A stretch of 64,000 bases of DNA from Ruegeria profundi (GCF_001507545.1 NZ_LQBP01000006.1:62001-126000), one strand, 5' to 3'. Positions 36,040-46,600 are shown, numbered from the stretch's first letter. The notes: generated by a model from the sequence alone, not told the origin. Translations and numbers: made by a program.

Positions 36040-37227
36040 TCAGGCGTCCGCAAGCTGGGCTTCGATCTGCTTGGCGGCTTTATCAAGGCGGATCATCGCC
36101 TGTGCGATGTCATCCTCGGTCAGGATCAACGGCGGCAGCAGCCGGATCACATTGTCCGCCGCAGGAACGGTGATGACTTCGTTGTCATAGCCTGCATTCA
36201 CCACGTCAAGATTTGGGGCCTTGCACTTCAATCCCAGCATCAGACCCACGCCGCGTACCTCCTCAAAAACCTCGGGGTGATCAGCCACCAGACCTTCCAG
36301 TTTTTGACGCAGCAATCCCGCCTTGCGGCTCACGCCTTCAAGAAAGGCAGGGGTTGCGACCTGATCCAGAACCGCACAGCCCACGGCGCAGCCAAGAGGG
36401 TTTCCACCATAGGTCGACCCGTGCGTCCCAGCGGTCATACCGCTTGCGGCGTTTTCGGTCGCAAGCACCGCGCCCAGCGGAAAGCCCCCACCAATGCCCT
36501 TGGCGACCAGCATGATGTCCGGAGTGATCCCGGCCCATTCATGCGCAAACAGCTTGCCGGTCCGGCCCATGCCGCATTGTACCTCGTCAAGGATCAGCAG
36601 CAGCCCATTGTCATCGCAGATCTGGCGCAAAGCCTTCAATTCGGCATCTGGCACAGGGCGAATGCCGCCTTCGCCCTGAACCGGTTCGATCATAATCGCT
36701 GCGGTCTTTTCGGTGATGGCATTGGTGACGCCATCAAGATCGCCGAACGCGACATGCACGAAACCGGGCAGAAGCGGGCCAAAACCCTTGGTCATCTTCT
36801 CGGACCCGGCCGCGGCGATACCTGCCGAAGACCGCCCGTGAAACGAACCGTCGAAGGTAATGACCTCGACCCGCTCGGGCTGGCCCTGATCATAGAAGCA
36901 CTTGCGGGCCATCTTCACCGCCAATTCGCAGGATTCGGTGCCGGAATTAGTGAAAAAGACAGTGTCGGCAAAGGTATGCTCGACCAGCTTGTCGGCCAGC
37001 GCCTGCTGCTGAGGGATGTGATACAGGTTCGATACGTGCCACAGCGCGTGCGCCTGTTCCGTCAACGCATTCACCAGCGCCGGATGCGCATGGCCCAGTG
37101 CATTCACCGCGATCCCGGCACCTAAGTCCAGAAAACGTCGGCCGTCCGCCTCGGTCAGCCAGGCGCCTTCACCCTTTAAGAATGTCAATGGCGCGCGGTT
37201 ATAGGTCGGCAGAACGGACGGGATCAT
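36040..37227 (-). CDS. argD: Acetylornithine aminotransferase
   Basis: A 395-residue class III PLP aminotransferase. The PLP lysine is in V-A-K-G-I-G-G-G-F-P near residue 238; N-S-G-T-E-S-C-E, F-H-G-R-S and I-L-D-E-V-Q-C-G-M-G-R-T-G are conserved. It converts N-acetylglutamate semialdehyde to N-acetylornithine in arginine synthesis and may also act in lysine synthesis. It precedes argF in one transcription unit. Confidence 0.95.
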   Translation of the reverse strand: MIPSVLPTYNRAPLTFLKGEGAWLTEADGRRFLDLGAGIAVNALGHAHPALVNALTEQAHALWHVSNLYHIPQQQALADKLVEHTFADTVFFTNSGTESCELAVKMARKCFYDQGQPERVEVITFDGSFHGRSSAGIAAAGSEKMTKGFGPLLPGFVHVAFGDLDGVTNAITEKTAAIMIEPVQGEGGIRPVPDAELKALRQICDDNGLLLILDEVQCGMGRTGKLFAHEWAGITPDIMLVAKGIGGGFPLGAVLATENAASGMTAGTHGSTYGGNPLGCAVGCAVLDQVATPAFLEGVSRKAGLLRQKLEGLVADHPEVFEEVRGVGLMLGLKCKAPNLDVVNAGYDNEVITVPAADNVIRLLPPLILTEDDIAQAMIRLDKAAKQIEAQLADA

Positions 37228-37519
37228 CGGATCATCCTTTTCAGATAAGTTAAGCCTTGTGAGTGATACACGAGGCCCATGTTCGTCAACAGATTTGGTG
37301 GGGTCTGCGCGGTTTTACAGCGCGCAAGTGATCAAACTGGCCGGTTACGCGGTCAAGCGTCGGCGTCGGAGGCGCAGGATATTTGCACGTTTGATCATGT
37401 GACGTGGTATAGCGGGGCACGCGCTCAGTGGAAACCCTGAAATTCACGTCACGGAAGTTTCACGTGATACGCGGCATTTCCTGCTTGCCATTCCCTGCAC
37501 AGTGACGCACCGCTGAGCC

Positions 37520-38401
37520 ATGACTCCGGCACGACATAATCCCCCCCTCGCAGCTCTGCTGATCGTTGCCGCCAGCGCTTTTATCGCGGGCACAACTTTG
37601 CTGGCCAAAGCCTTGGGGACAGACACACTGGGTCCGGCCTTGCATCCGATGCAAATCAGCCATGGGCGGTTTCTGTTCGCGTTTCTGGCGATCCTCGGCG
37701 CAGTCGGCGTACTACGCCCGCGTTTGAGCCGCCCACATTGGGGTCTGCATATCGGACGGACAAGCTTTGGCTGGGCGGGGATCACGCTGATGTTTGCCTC
37801 GGTTGCTTTCATTCCAATCGCGGATGCCACCGCGCTATCGTTTCTGAACCCTGTCTTCGCCATGGTTCTGGCAATTCCGTTGCTCAAAGAGGGTGTGGGA
37901 CCGTGGCGCTGGCTGGCCGCTGCCGTGGCCCTGACCGGAGCGTTGATCCTGCTGCGTCCAACGCCCGCGAGCTTTCAACCTGCGGCCTTGCTTGCTCTGA
38001 CAGCAGCTATGATGATCGGGATGGAGTTGATTTTCATCAAAAAGCTGTCCGGGCGTGAGAGGCCGATACAGATTCTGCTGATCAACAACGCGATGGGGCT
38101 GACCATTGCCTCAATCGCGGTCAGCTTCGTGTTCCAGATGCCAACGCCCCAACAATGGGCCGCGGTGGTGGGGATCGGCCTACTGATGGCCTGCGCACAG
38201 GCTTGCTTTGTCAACGGGATGGCGCGGGCGGATGCATCTTTTGTGGCCCCAATCAGCTATGCCACGCTGATTTTTGCAGCCCTCTACGATTTTGCCGTGT
38301 TTGGCGTCATTCCGGACGCAATCAGCCAGCTTGGGTCAGCCATCATTCTAACCGGAGGCTTTATTCTTGTCTGGCGCGAAGCGCGTGTCAGAACCGCGTA
38401 G
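37520..38401 (+). CDS. DMT superfamily transporter (EamA family)
   Basis: A 293-residue protein of ten predicted membrane helices in two EamA repeats (about residues 10-140 and 150-285). Family members export metabolites, mostly amino acids or their derivatives. The substrate cannot be read from sequence. It is preceded by a 292-base gap from the divergent argD in which I see no gene. Confidence 0.9.
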   Translation: MTPARHNPPLAALLIVAASAFIAGTTLLAKALGTDTLGPALHPMQISHGRFLFAFLAILGAVGVLRPRLSRPHWGLHIGRTSFGWAGITLMFASVAFIPIADATALSFLNPVFAMVLAIPLLKEGVGPWRWLAAAVALTGALILLRPTPASFQPAALLALTAAMMIGMELIFIKKLSGRERPIQILLINNAMGLTIASIAVSFVFQMPTPQQWAAVVGIGLLMACAQACFVNGMARADASFVAPISYATLIFAALYDFAVFGVIPDAISQLGSAIILTGGFILVWREARVRTA

Positions 38402-38468
38402 GCCGAAGGTTTACCAAGCTTCACGTAAAGATCGGCCGAACCCGCCTCGGGCAAAAAAATTTCGCGCC

Positions 38469-39272
38469 CTATGCCTTCAGCCGGTACCCCTTGCGCAACA
38501 TCTGCCAGGTCACGGCGCAAATAGCCAAGGTCGCGCCACTGCACACTGCAATCCCCAACGCCGGAGCGCTGTCGGACACTCCGATCATGCCATGACGTAA
38601 TCCGTCGATCAGGTAGAAAACCGGATTTACATGGCTTAGGCGGTTCAGAATAGGCGGCAGCGCTTCGACCGAGTAAAACGTGCCAGACAAGAAGGCGAGC
38701 GGTGTGACGATAAAGTTGGTAATGGCCGCCATCTGATCGAACTTGTTGGCAAAAATCCCGGCAAAAAGACCCAGCGCGCCCATGAAGGCACCTCCGAGAA
38801 TAACAAAAATTAATGCAATCAACGGGTTCTGCGGCACCAAGCCCAGCACCAGAGCAAGCGCAAGCGCGATAACAAAAGCGATCAGAACACCACGCGCGAT
38901 CCCCCCGGCCAAATACCCCAGTAGGATTTCCAATGGTGAAAGCGGCGGCATCAGCGTGTCGACGATGTTTCCCTGCACCTTGGCGATCACCATCGAAGAC
39001 GAGGTGTTGGCAAACGCGTTCTGGATCACGGTCATCATCATTATGCCGGGCGCAAGGAAAGTCAGAAATGGCACGCCCATTACGTCAGCGCGGCTGGGGC
39101 CAATGGCGATGTTGAAAATCAGCAGGAATAACCCGGCAGTCACCAAAGGTGCCAACAGGGTCTGCGTCCATACCACTAGAAAGCGCTGGGTCTCGCGCTT
39201 GGCCAGCGTGTACAGGCCCATCCAGTTGACCGTTCCGAAACGGCGTTTGTTCTGCTCAAAGGGAATTTGCAT
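38469..39272 (-). CDS. ABC-2 type transporter permease
   Basis: A 267-residue membrane protein with six hydrophobic segments and the ABC-2 signature (A-P-G-I-M-M-M-T-V, then L-S-G-T-F-Y-S-V-E-A-L-P). These permeases export drugs, lipids or polysaccharides and need an ATPase partner. None is next to it: gcrA is upstream and the EamA gene downstream, so the ATPase must be elsewhere or lost. Confidence 0.88.
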   Translation of the reverse strand: MQIPFEQNKRRFGTVNWMGLYTLAKRETQRFLVVWTQTLLAPLVTAGLFLLIFNIAIGPSRADVMGVPFLTFLAPGIMMMTVIQNAFANTSSSMVIAKVQGNIVDTLMPPLSPLEILLGYLAGGIARGVLIAFVIALALALVLGLVPQNPLIALIFVILGGAFMGALGLFAGIFANKFDQMAAITNFIVTPLAFLSGTFYSVEALPPILNRLSHVNPVFYLIDGLRHGMIGVSDSAPALGIAVCSGATLAICAVTWQMLRKGYRLKA

Positions 39273-39288
39273 CCTTGATCCTTAACCT

Positions 39289-39293
39289 GATTC
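39289..39293. promoter_or_regulatory. GANTC (CcrM) site upstream of gcrA
   Basis: GATTC lies 110 bases before the gcrA start, close to a TTAACC CtrA half-site at 39282. In Caulobacter gcrA expression responds to cell-cycle methylation and CtrA. Confidence 0.35.
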
Positions 39294-39361
39294 GAAGACT
39301 GCTTGTAACTCGGTGCGCAGTGATTAGAATAGGGGGCTGATACGAATTCCCAAGGCGGTCC

Positions 39362-39366
39362 GAATC
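39362..39366. promoter_or_regulatory. Second GANTC site upstream of gcrA
   Basis: GAATC lies 37 bases before the gcrA start, in the expected promoter or leader. Confidence 0.35.
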
Positions 39367-39398
39367 TGGGGCCGCTTTCCGCTTTTGAAAGGCAAATG

Positions 39399-39974
39399 AT
39401 GTCCTGGACTGACGAGCGCGTAGAACTTTTGAAAAAGATGTGGGGCGAGGGCCAGTCGGCAAGCCAGATCGCCAAGGAACTGGGTGGCGTGACCCGCAAC
39501 GCCGTGATCGGCAAGGTCCACCGTCTGGGCCTGTCGAACCGCGCCACAGGCGCGGCCCCGGCCAAGTCGGAACCCAAGGAAAAACCGGCTCCTGCACCAA
39601 AGGCCGAGGCGAAGCCCAAACCCGCGCCAAAAACCGAACCGGCCCGCCCTGCCCCCGCCCCAACGGCTGAGGCGAAGCCCGCCGCGCCCGCACGCCGCCA
39701 GATCATCCCGGCTGGTCAGCCGCTGCCGCCTCAGCCCTCGGCCAATGAAATCAGCCCGGAAGCGCTTGCCAAGGTCAATGAGATCGAGAAAAAGGCCAAA
39801 AAGCTGACGCTTATGGAGCTAACGGAAAAGACATGCAAATGGCCCGTAGGCGACCCCGCAACCGAGGACTTCTGGTTCTGTGGACTGCCCGTTGAGCCCG
39901 GCAAACCCTATTGCGAGGCTCATGTGGGCGTTGCCTTCCAACCGATGAGTTCACGCCGCGACCGTCGTCGGTGA
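39399..39974 (+). CDS. gcrA: GcrA cell cycle regulator
   Basis: A 191-residue GcrA. The N-terminal DNA-binding segment M-S-W-T-D-E-R-V-E-L-L-K-K-M-W and G-G-V-T-R-N-A-V-I-G-K-V-H-R-L-G-L is diagnostic. A long Lys/Pro/Ala/Glu-rich linker (about 58-105) follows, then a Cys-containing C-terminal domain (T-C-K-W-P-V-G-D, F-C-G). GcrA binds sigma-70 RNA polymerase and activates genes with CcrM-methylated GANTC promoters. The second ATG (39399) is chosen over an adjacent ATG because homologues begin M-S-W-T. Confidence 0.97.
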   Translation: MSWTDERVELLKKMWGEGQSASQIAKELGGVTRNAVIGKVHRLGLSNRATGAAPAKSEPKEKPAPAPKAEAKPKPAPKTEPARPAPAPTAEAKPAAPARRQIIPAGQPLPPQPSANEISPEALAKVNEIEKKAKKLTLMELTEKTCKWPVGDPATEDFWFCGLPVEPGKPYCEAHVGVAFQPMSSRRDRRR

Positions 39975-40212
39975 TACCGGCGCCGATGGTCAAAGCCGCA
40001 AACAAAAACAATGGTTTGATCACGTGAATCGCTACACGGCGCTGGCCAAACATCGGCCAGCACTTCACCGGCAGTTCCTGTGATGTTTAGTGCCATTCCG
40101 ACGCATTCGGACAAAAGCCTATCGTTTCCGAGGTCCACAGGTCTTGGACGAATTGCACTAAAAGACAAGTGTTTCCATTCGGTGGACTAGGACCAAGGCC
40201 CTTTGGCTTTAT

Positions 40213-41289
40213 CTATTGCGCGGGATGCGAAGGCACATCCGGCATCGCAACCCATCCCGGCAGTTCCTCTGGCGAAACCGAATCGTGCAACCGCTCAGAC
40301 CGGTCGCGGCCTATTGTGCGATGTTTACGCAGCAGAAAAATCTTACCCCAACCTCGCCACGTTCCAACTGACGGTCCAGAAGTCGAGGCGGGAAACCTGT
40401 GACGCCAATCTTCAGGCAGCGGCAGCCCGTGCCGCTCGGCCTTCTCTAACATCCAGATAAGTGAGATGTTGCTAAGCTGGCGCGCCTCTTCAAAACCGTT
40501 CAATTGCCCGCCGACATCGCCGTGCGTTCCCCGGAACCAGACCTGTTCAACGTGACCCTTGAAGTCAGGCGTGCATTTCCAAAGCACCGGCTCAAAAACT
40601 TCGCGTGTTTCGTCCAGCGCAATCGCGTGGTACCCGTGCCGGACGGCGGGGCCAAGTTCATGATTGTGGAATGCATGCTTGTCCTCGGCCCAGCGCCACA
40701 GCAGAGGCAGGCGCAGACCGAGCGCCTTGACCGTATCCCAGACCCCAATCATCTCGATAGCAACCTCCGGGTGGCAGAACCGCTGGCGGAAAACCTGCGC
40801 TGCCATTCCGTCTGGATTGCATTCGTAGTGGCGATAAGCCTGTTTGATGTTGCGCTCAGTCGCATGTTCCGCCTTGAGCAAGCCGATCATGTCAATCACA
40901 CCCGCAAGGCTGCGCACGCCATAAGCCCCGCGTGAATACCCGATAAAGAACACCCGATCGCCGGGTTTGTAGCGCGATGCGAGATACCCATAAGCTCGAC
41001 GGATCTGTCGGTTGACACCGCGCCCCATCATCACATCAAGCGAGGATTTCCAGCTTTCCCACTGCACCCCTGCTTCGTAAAAAACCGAGACCTTGCTGCC
41101 CATCTCTTGACACAAGCGGAATGTCTGGCCGGCGTGGGTTTCAAAACCCGGCTCAAGTGTCGACATTGTGCCGTCGAGGATAATGACATGACTAATAGGC
41201 TCGCGGTGCAACGCCTCGGCCGAGTGTTCGGACCGCAAAGGCCGTCCGAGCCATCCCAGTACCTTTCTACTCAGCCGCGACAGATTCAT
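40213..41289 (-). CDS. DUF2235 alpha/beta hydrolase-like protein
   Basis: A 358-residue protein with the DUF2235 hydrolase fold. The nucleophile elbow is G-Y-S-R-G-A (near residue 118), I-L-D-G-T lies near the N-terminus, and G-T-H-G-D-V-G-G-Q (near 254) carries the catalytic His/Asp region. The family includes T6SS phospholipase effectors (Tle), but no T6SS gene, signal peptide or immunity gene is present, so a house-keeping or unknown role is as likely. Its start overlaps the end of the CoxL-like gene by 23 bases. Confidence 0.82.
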   Translation of the reverse strand: MNLSRLSRKVLGWLGRPLRSEHSAEALHREPISHVIILDGTMSTLEPGFETHAGQTFRLCQEMGSKVSVFYEAGVQWESWKSSLDVMMGRGVNRQIRRAYGYLASRYKPGDRVFFIGYSRGAYGVRSLAGVIDMIGLLKAEHATERNIKQAYRHYECNPDGMAAQVFRQRFCHPEVAIEMIGVWDTVKALGLRLPLLWRWAEDKHAFHNHELGPAVRHGYHAIALDETREVFEPVLWKCTPDFKGHVEQVWFRGTHGDVGGQLNGFEEARQLSNISLIWMLEKAERHGLPLPEDWRHRFPASTSGPSVGTWRGWGKIFLLRKHRTIGRDRSERLHDSVSPEELPGWVAMPDVPSHPAQ

Positions 41290-43558
41290 GTGTCAGCATT
41301 TCCCAAACTCTGAGGGGTGTGAAGGGCATATCCGCCTGCCGCACCCCGTGTTCCCAAAGCGCGTCCTGAACCGCGTTTGCCACTGCGGCCAGTGCACCCA
41401 CGGTGCCGGCCTCACCACATCCTTTCATTCCCATCGGGTTGGACGTTGACGGAACCGGCGCCGAGGTAAACTTAATCATGGGTATCTCGGTGGCGCGAGG
41501 CAAGGCGTAATCCATCAACGAAGCCGTGAGCAGTTGCCCCTGCGCATCATGAACCACATGCTCGCTCAGCGCCTGACCGATACCCTGTGCAACACCGCCA
41601 TGTACCTGACCTTTGGCGAGCATCGGGTTGATAAGGTTTCCGAAATCATCAACCACGGTATACCGGTCAACCCATGTCTCACCCGTTTGAGGGTCGACAA
41701 CCACCTCTGCAACATGGGCGCCATTGGGATAGCTGCGCGCGTCCAGCGTGATGCGCGCCTCATGCTTCATCAGGTCGGTGCGTCCATCGGCGCGCGCCAT
41801 CTCTGCCGCCTCAGTCAATGTCGGTGTCAGGTTTGAAACCGGCGCGCGAAATGTTTCGTGGTCAAAGCTCACCTCAGCCTCCTCCACCCCCATCTTATCG
41901 GCGAGATAAGGCGTGAATGCGGCGATCATGACGTCAACTGTCGCCAGCGTAGCTGTGCTCTGAACCGTGACCGAGCGCGACCCCCCCGTTCCGCCGCCTT
42001 GGGGCAACTGATCGCTGTCCCCCTGAACAACAGTGATCTGATCCATCGGAATGCCCGTTTGATCCGACAGGAATTGGGCATAAACCGTTTCATGCCCTTG
42101 CCCATTCGACTGCGTCCCGACGTAAAGCTTCACGGTTCCATCCTCGCAGAATTCCACTTCTGCGTTCTCGGAGGGATCACCCAGAATACTTTCGATATAG
42201 TAACACAGACCCTGCCCCCGGATCAGACCCCGCGCGGCATCAGCGGCCTTGCGATCGGCAAAGCCGCGGGTTTGCTCGCCCGCGCGCGACAGGACCATGT
42301 TGAAATCACCAACGTCATAGGTTTCGCCCGTTGCGCTTTTGTACGGGAACGCCTCGGGCCGGATGAAATTCTTGCGGCGTAACTCCCATGGGTCGACGCC
42401 AAGCTCACGCGCGGCGCGGTCCATTGCCCGTTCAAGTACATATATCGCCTCGGGCCGACCCGCCCCACGATACGCGTCAACCTGCGTGGTGTTGGTATAA
42501 AAGCCCTCGACTCTCAGGAAAGTTGTCTGAACGTCGTAGACGCCCATCAATACTTTGCTGAACAGGCTGGTCTGGATCGCCTGCCCGAAATGGCTGTTAT
42601 AGGCCCCTAGATTGACCTTGCTGTGCACGCGATACGCAGTGATCTTGTGATCTGCGTCAAAAGCCAGCTCTGCCAGAGAAGTCAGATCACGACCGTGATG
42701 GTCTGACAGCATCGCCTCGGACCGGTCGGACATCCAATGAACGGGCTGGCCTAGTTTCATCGCAGCTGCGGCAACACAGAAATACTCGGGGTAAGGCATG
42801 GCTTTCATGCCAAACCCGCCGCCAACATCCGGGGTCGTGACACGGATGGAGTCAGGTTCCAGCTTCAGCTTCTGCGCCAATTGTCCACGCATGGCCCAGA
42901 CACCCTGCCCGCCGTAAGCAAAGTGCAACCGTTCGCCAGCCCAATGCGCCTGACACCCGCGCGGTTCAATAGAAGTTACTATGACCCGGTTGTCAGCCAC
43001 ATCCAGCCGGACAGTATGGGCCGCATTCTGAAAGGCCGCCTCGGTCGCCGTCTCATCACCCAAACCCCAGTCAAACGCACGGTTGTCGGGCGCGTCGTCA
43101 TGCAGCGGTTCACCACCACTAGCCAAATCCAGCTTGGCGGGCAGGTCCTCGGTTTCGATCCAGATCAGTTCAGCCGCATCGCGGGCCTGTGTTTGTGTTT
43201 CTGCGATCACCACGGCGACAGGCTCGCCTACAAAGCGCACACGGTCCTTGGCCAGCATATGCCGTTCCGGTGCTGCCGCCTTCGAGCCATCGCGGTTCGA
43301 CAACGTCGTTGCGCTGAGAACAGTATCGATTCCGGCCTCTGCCAAATCGTCCAGCGCCAAGACCAGCCGCACACCGTCCGCCTGACGCGCTGCGCCCAGA
43401 TCCAGCGCCTTGATCCGTCCATGCGCGACCGGACTGCGAAAGAAGGCAGCATACAGCGTATCAGCGGGCACCGAGTCGTCGATATATTGCCCTTGCCCGG
43501 TCAGAAACCGCTGATCCTCGGTCCGTTTCACCGGCTGACTTTTTCCGAATTTTTCCAT
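41267..43558 (-). CDS. Molybdopterin-binding CoxL-like subunit (xanthine dehydrogenase family, form II)
   Basis: A 763-residue large subunit of a molybdenum hydroxylase. Motifs visible are G-G-G-F-G-M-K, the active-site loop A-Y-R-G-A-G-R near residue 363 (form II, not the A-Y-R-C-S-F-R of true CO dehydrogenase) and G-C-G-E-A-G-T near 717 with the catalytic Glu. Such enzymes hydroxylate aldehydes, purines or aromatics. The FAD (CoxM) and iron-sulfur (CoxS) subunit genes are not adjacent, which is unusual. Confidence 0.9.
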   Translation of the reverse strand: MEKFGKSQPVKRTEDQRFLTGQGQYIDDSVPADTLYAAFFRSPVAHGRIKALDLGAARQADGVRLVLALDDLAEAGIDTVLSATTLSNRDGSKAAAPERHMLAKDRVRFVGEPVAVVIAETQTQARDAAELIWIETEDLPAKLDLASGGEPLHDDAPDNRAFDWGLGDETATEAAFQNAAHTVRLDVADNRVIVTSIEPRGCQAHWAGERLHFAYGGQGVWAMRGQLAQKLKLEPDSIRVTTPDVGGGFGMKAMPYPEYFCVAAAAMKLGQPVHWMSDRSEAMLSDHHGRDLTSLAELAFDADHKITAYRVHSKVNLGAYNSHFGQAIQTSLFSKVLMGVYDVQTTFLRVEGFYTNTTQVDAYRGAGRPEAIYVLERAMDRAARELGVDPWELRRKNFIRPEAFPYKSATGETYDVGDFNMVLSRAGEQTRGFADRKAADAARGLIRGQGLCYYIESILGDPSENAEVEFCEDGTVKLYVGTQSNGQGHETVYAQFLSDQTGIPMDQITVVQGDSDQLPQGGGTGGSRSVTVQSTATLATVDVMIAAFTPYLADKMGVEEAEVSFDHETFRAPVSNLTPTLTEAAEMARADGRTDLMKHEARITLDARSYPNGAHVAEVVVDPQTGETWVDRYTVVDDFGNLINPMLAKGQVHGGVAQGIGQALSEHVVHDAQGQLLTASLMDYALPRATEIPMIKFTSAPVPSTSNPMGMKGCGEAGTVGALAAVANAVQDALWEHGVRQADMPFTPLRVWEMLTHESVAAE

Positions 43559-43699
43559 GGGTTGCTCCTGCGGCGGCCTGTAGGGGCGACATTAGGTTCC
43601 ACCTGTCCAATGTCCAGAGGGTCCGCAGACCCTTCCCCTTCCTTTAAGCATTCGTTATTGCAGGCGCTGACCCAAGATTGATGACGCAGGACGCACCCC

Positions 43700-46600
43700 A
43701 TGGCGATGGAAAAGACATTCAACGCGGCCGAGGCCGAGGCCCGCATCTACGAGGCCTGGGAACAGGCCGGAGCCTTCAAGGCAGGCGCGAACAAATCGCG
43801 CGACGAAAGCTTTACCGTCATGATCCCGCCGCCCAACGTGACGGGTGCCTTGCATGTGGGCCACGCGTTCAACAACACGCTGCAAGATATCCTGATCCGC
43901 TGGCACCGGATGCGCGGCTTTGACACGCTGTGGCAACCCGGTCAGGACCACGCGGGCATTGCCACACAGATGCAGGTCGAAAAGATGCTGATGCTGACGC
44001 AGCAACCGGGTCGTCGTGAGTTGGGGCGTGAGAAATTCCTTGAGAAAGTCTGGGAGTGGAAGGGTGAATACGGCGGCACGATCATTGAACAGCTAAAGCG
44101 TCTGGGTGCCTCTTGTGACTGGTCCCGCAATGCTTTCACCATGGCTGGTGCTGCGGGTGATCCGCGCACGGGGCATGAGAACTCGGCCAATTTCCACGAT
44201 GCGGTGATCAAGGTCTTTGTCGACATGTACGAAAAGGGCCTGATCTATCGCGGCAAGCGACTGGTCAACTGGGACCCGCATTTCGAAACAGCAATCTCGG
44301 ATCTTGAAGTCGAGAATATCGAAGTTGCGGGCCATATGTGGCATTTCAAATACCCGCTGGCCGATGGCGAGACCTATACCTATGTCGAGAAGGACGAGGA
44401 TGGGAATGTCATCCTCGAGGAAGAGCGCGACTATATCTCGATCGCCACGACGCGACCGGAAACCATGCTGGGTGACGGCGCGGTGGCCGTTCACCCCTCG
44501 GATGAGCGTTACGCGCCAATTGTTGGTAAACTCTGCGAAATCCCGGTTGGTCCGAAAGAGCATCGCCGTCAGATTCCGATTATCACCGATGACTACCCCG
44601 ATCCTGATTTCGGCTCGGGCGCGGTGAAGATCACCGGTGCGCATGACTTCAACGACAACATGGTCGCCAAGCGCGGCGGCATTCCGATGTACCGCCTGAT
44701 GGACACCAAAGGCGCGATGCGGGCCGATGGCGCGCCCTATGCCGAAGAGGCGGGCAAGGCGCAGGAATACGCGCGCGGTCGTACATTCACCGAGAACGAG
44801 ATCGACGCGATCAACCTGGTCCCCGATCACCTGCGTGGGCTCGATCGGTTCGAGGCGCGCGCGAAGGTGGTGGAAGAAATCACTGCGGACGGTCTGGCCG
44901 TGATGACCCGCGCGGATGACCCGCGACTGGGGTCGACCGCCTTAAAGCCAGATCATGAGGGCGCGGAGAAACTGGTGCCTCTGGTCGAGAGCAAACCGAT
45001 CATGCAGCCCTTCGGCGACCGCTCGAAAGTGGTCATCGAGCCGATGTTCACCGACCAGTGGTTCGTGGACGCCGAAAAGGTTGTCGGACCCGCGCTGGAT
45101 GCGGTCAAGGACGGCACGGTCAAGATCATCCCTGAATCGGGCGAGAAAACCTATTACCACTGGCTGGAAAACATCGAGCCCTGGTGCATCTCGCGCCAGC
45201 TGTGGTGGGGACATCAGATTCCGGTTTGGTATGCCGCAGATAGAGAAGCAATTATCGCTCGAACAATAGAAGAATTGAGGCGTGAAGCCGCGGTCGCTAA
45301 GCGTGTGGAAGATGAAGAGCGGCAGGAGCAAATCCAAGCAACGATAGACGAAATCGAACAACAACTTTCTGAAATTAGAAAAGGGAACCTCGGCGCAGAA
45401 GCACTCGTCTATTGTGCGCCTGATAAGGAAGCCGCTTTAGCTCTAGCTCGAGAACGAACAAGGCAAAATGTCGAAGCGTTCAATTCCGAAGCTGAAGCGA
45501 TCAAACACATCCTGAGTCTACCTCCCAACAAACGAAATGGGATTTATATCTACCGCGACCCCGACGTCCTCGACACGTGGTTCTCCTCCGGACTCTGGCC
45601 CATCGGAACGCTGGGCTGGCCCGAGGACACCGAGGAGATGCGCCGCTACTTCCCCACGGACGTTCTGATCACCGGCTTCGACATCCTGTTCTTCTGGGTC
45701 GCCCGGATGATGATGATGCAACTGGCCGTGGTCGATCAGATCCCGTTCCACACCGTCTACCTGCACCAGCTCGTCCGCGACGAGAAGGGCAAGAAGATGT
45801 CTAAGACCACCGGCAACGTCATCGACCCGCTGGAGATCGTGGACGAATTCGGCGCCGATGCGTTGCGGTTCACCAACGCCTCGATGGCGGCGATTGGCGG
45901 CGTGCTGAAACTGTCCCGCGAACGCATCACCGGCTATCGCAATTTCGGCACCAAGCTGTGGAATGCCGTGCGCTTCGCCGAGATGAACGAGGTCTTCACC
46001 GACGCCGTGCCGCAACTGGATGTGGCCGATCTGAAACCCAAGGCGGCCGTAAACCGCTGGATCATCGGCGAGACTGCCCGCGTGCGGGAAGAGGTCGACG
46101 CGGCGCTGGAAAGCTATCGTTTCAACGATGCGGCCAACGGTCTGTACGCCTTTGTCTGGGGCAAAGTCTGCGACTGGTACGTAGAACTGTCCAAACCGCT
46201 GCTGCAAGGCGATGACGCCGAGGCGCAGGCCGAGACCCGCGCCACAATGCGCTGGGTTTTGGATCAGTGCATGGTCCTTCTGCACCCAATCATGCCCTTC
46301 ATCACCGAGGAACTCTGGGGTCTGACCGGCGACCGCGCGAAAATGGTCGTCCACGCCGACTGGCCGACCTATGCCGCTGCCGACCTAATCGACGCCGACG
46401 CGGATCGCGAAATGAACTGGGTGATCTCGGTGATCGAAAACACCCGCTCGGCCCGTGCGCAAATGCGGGTGCCGGCTGGGCTATATGTGCCGATGCTGGT
46501 GACTGAGATCGACGCGAATGGCCAAGCCGCATGGGACCGGAACGAGGCGTTGATAAAGCGTCTCGCGCGGATCGACAGCCTGACCAAGGCCGACGAGCTG

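Noticed and set aside
40213..41289. T6SS effector assignment for the DUF2235 protein
   Set aside because: No VgrG, PAAR, adaptor, immunity gene or secretion signal is nearby; DUF2235 proteins are also common outside T6SS.
45518..46354. Antisense frame in valS (278 codons)
   Set aside because: A shadow of valS codons, with His/Gly/Asp-rich translation.
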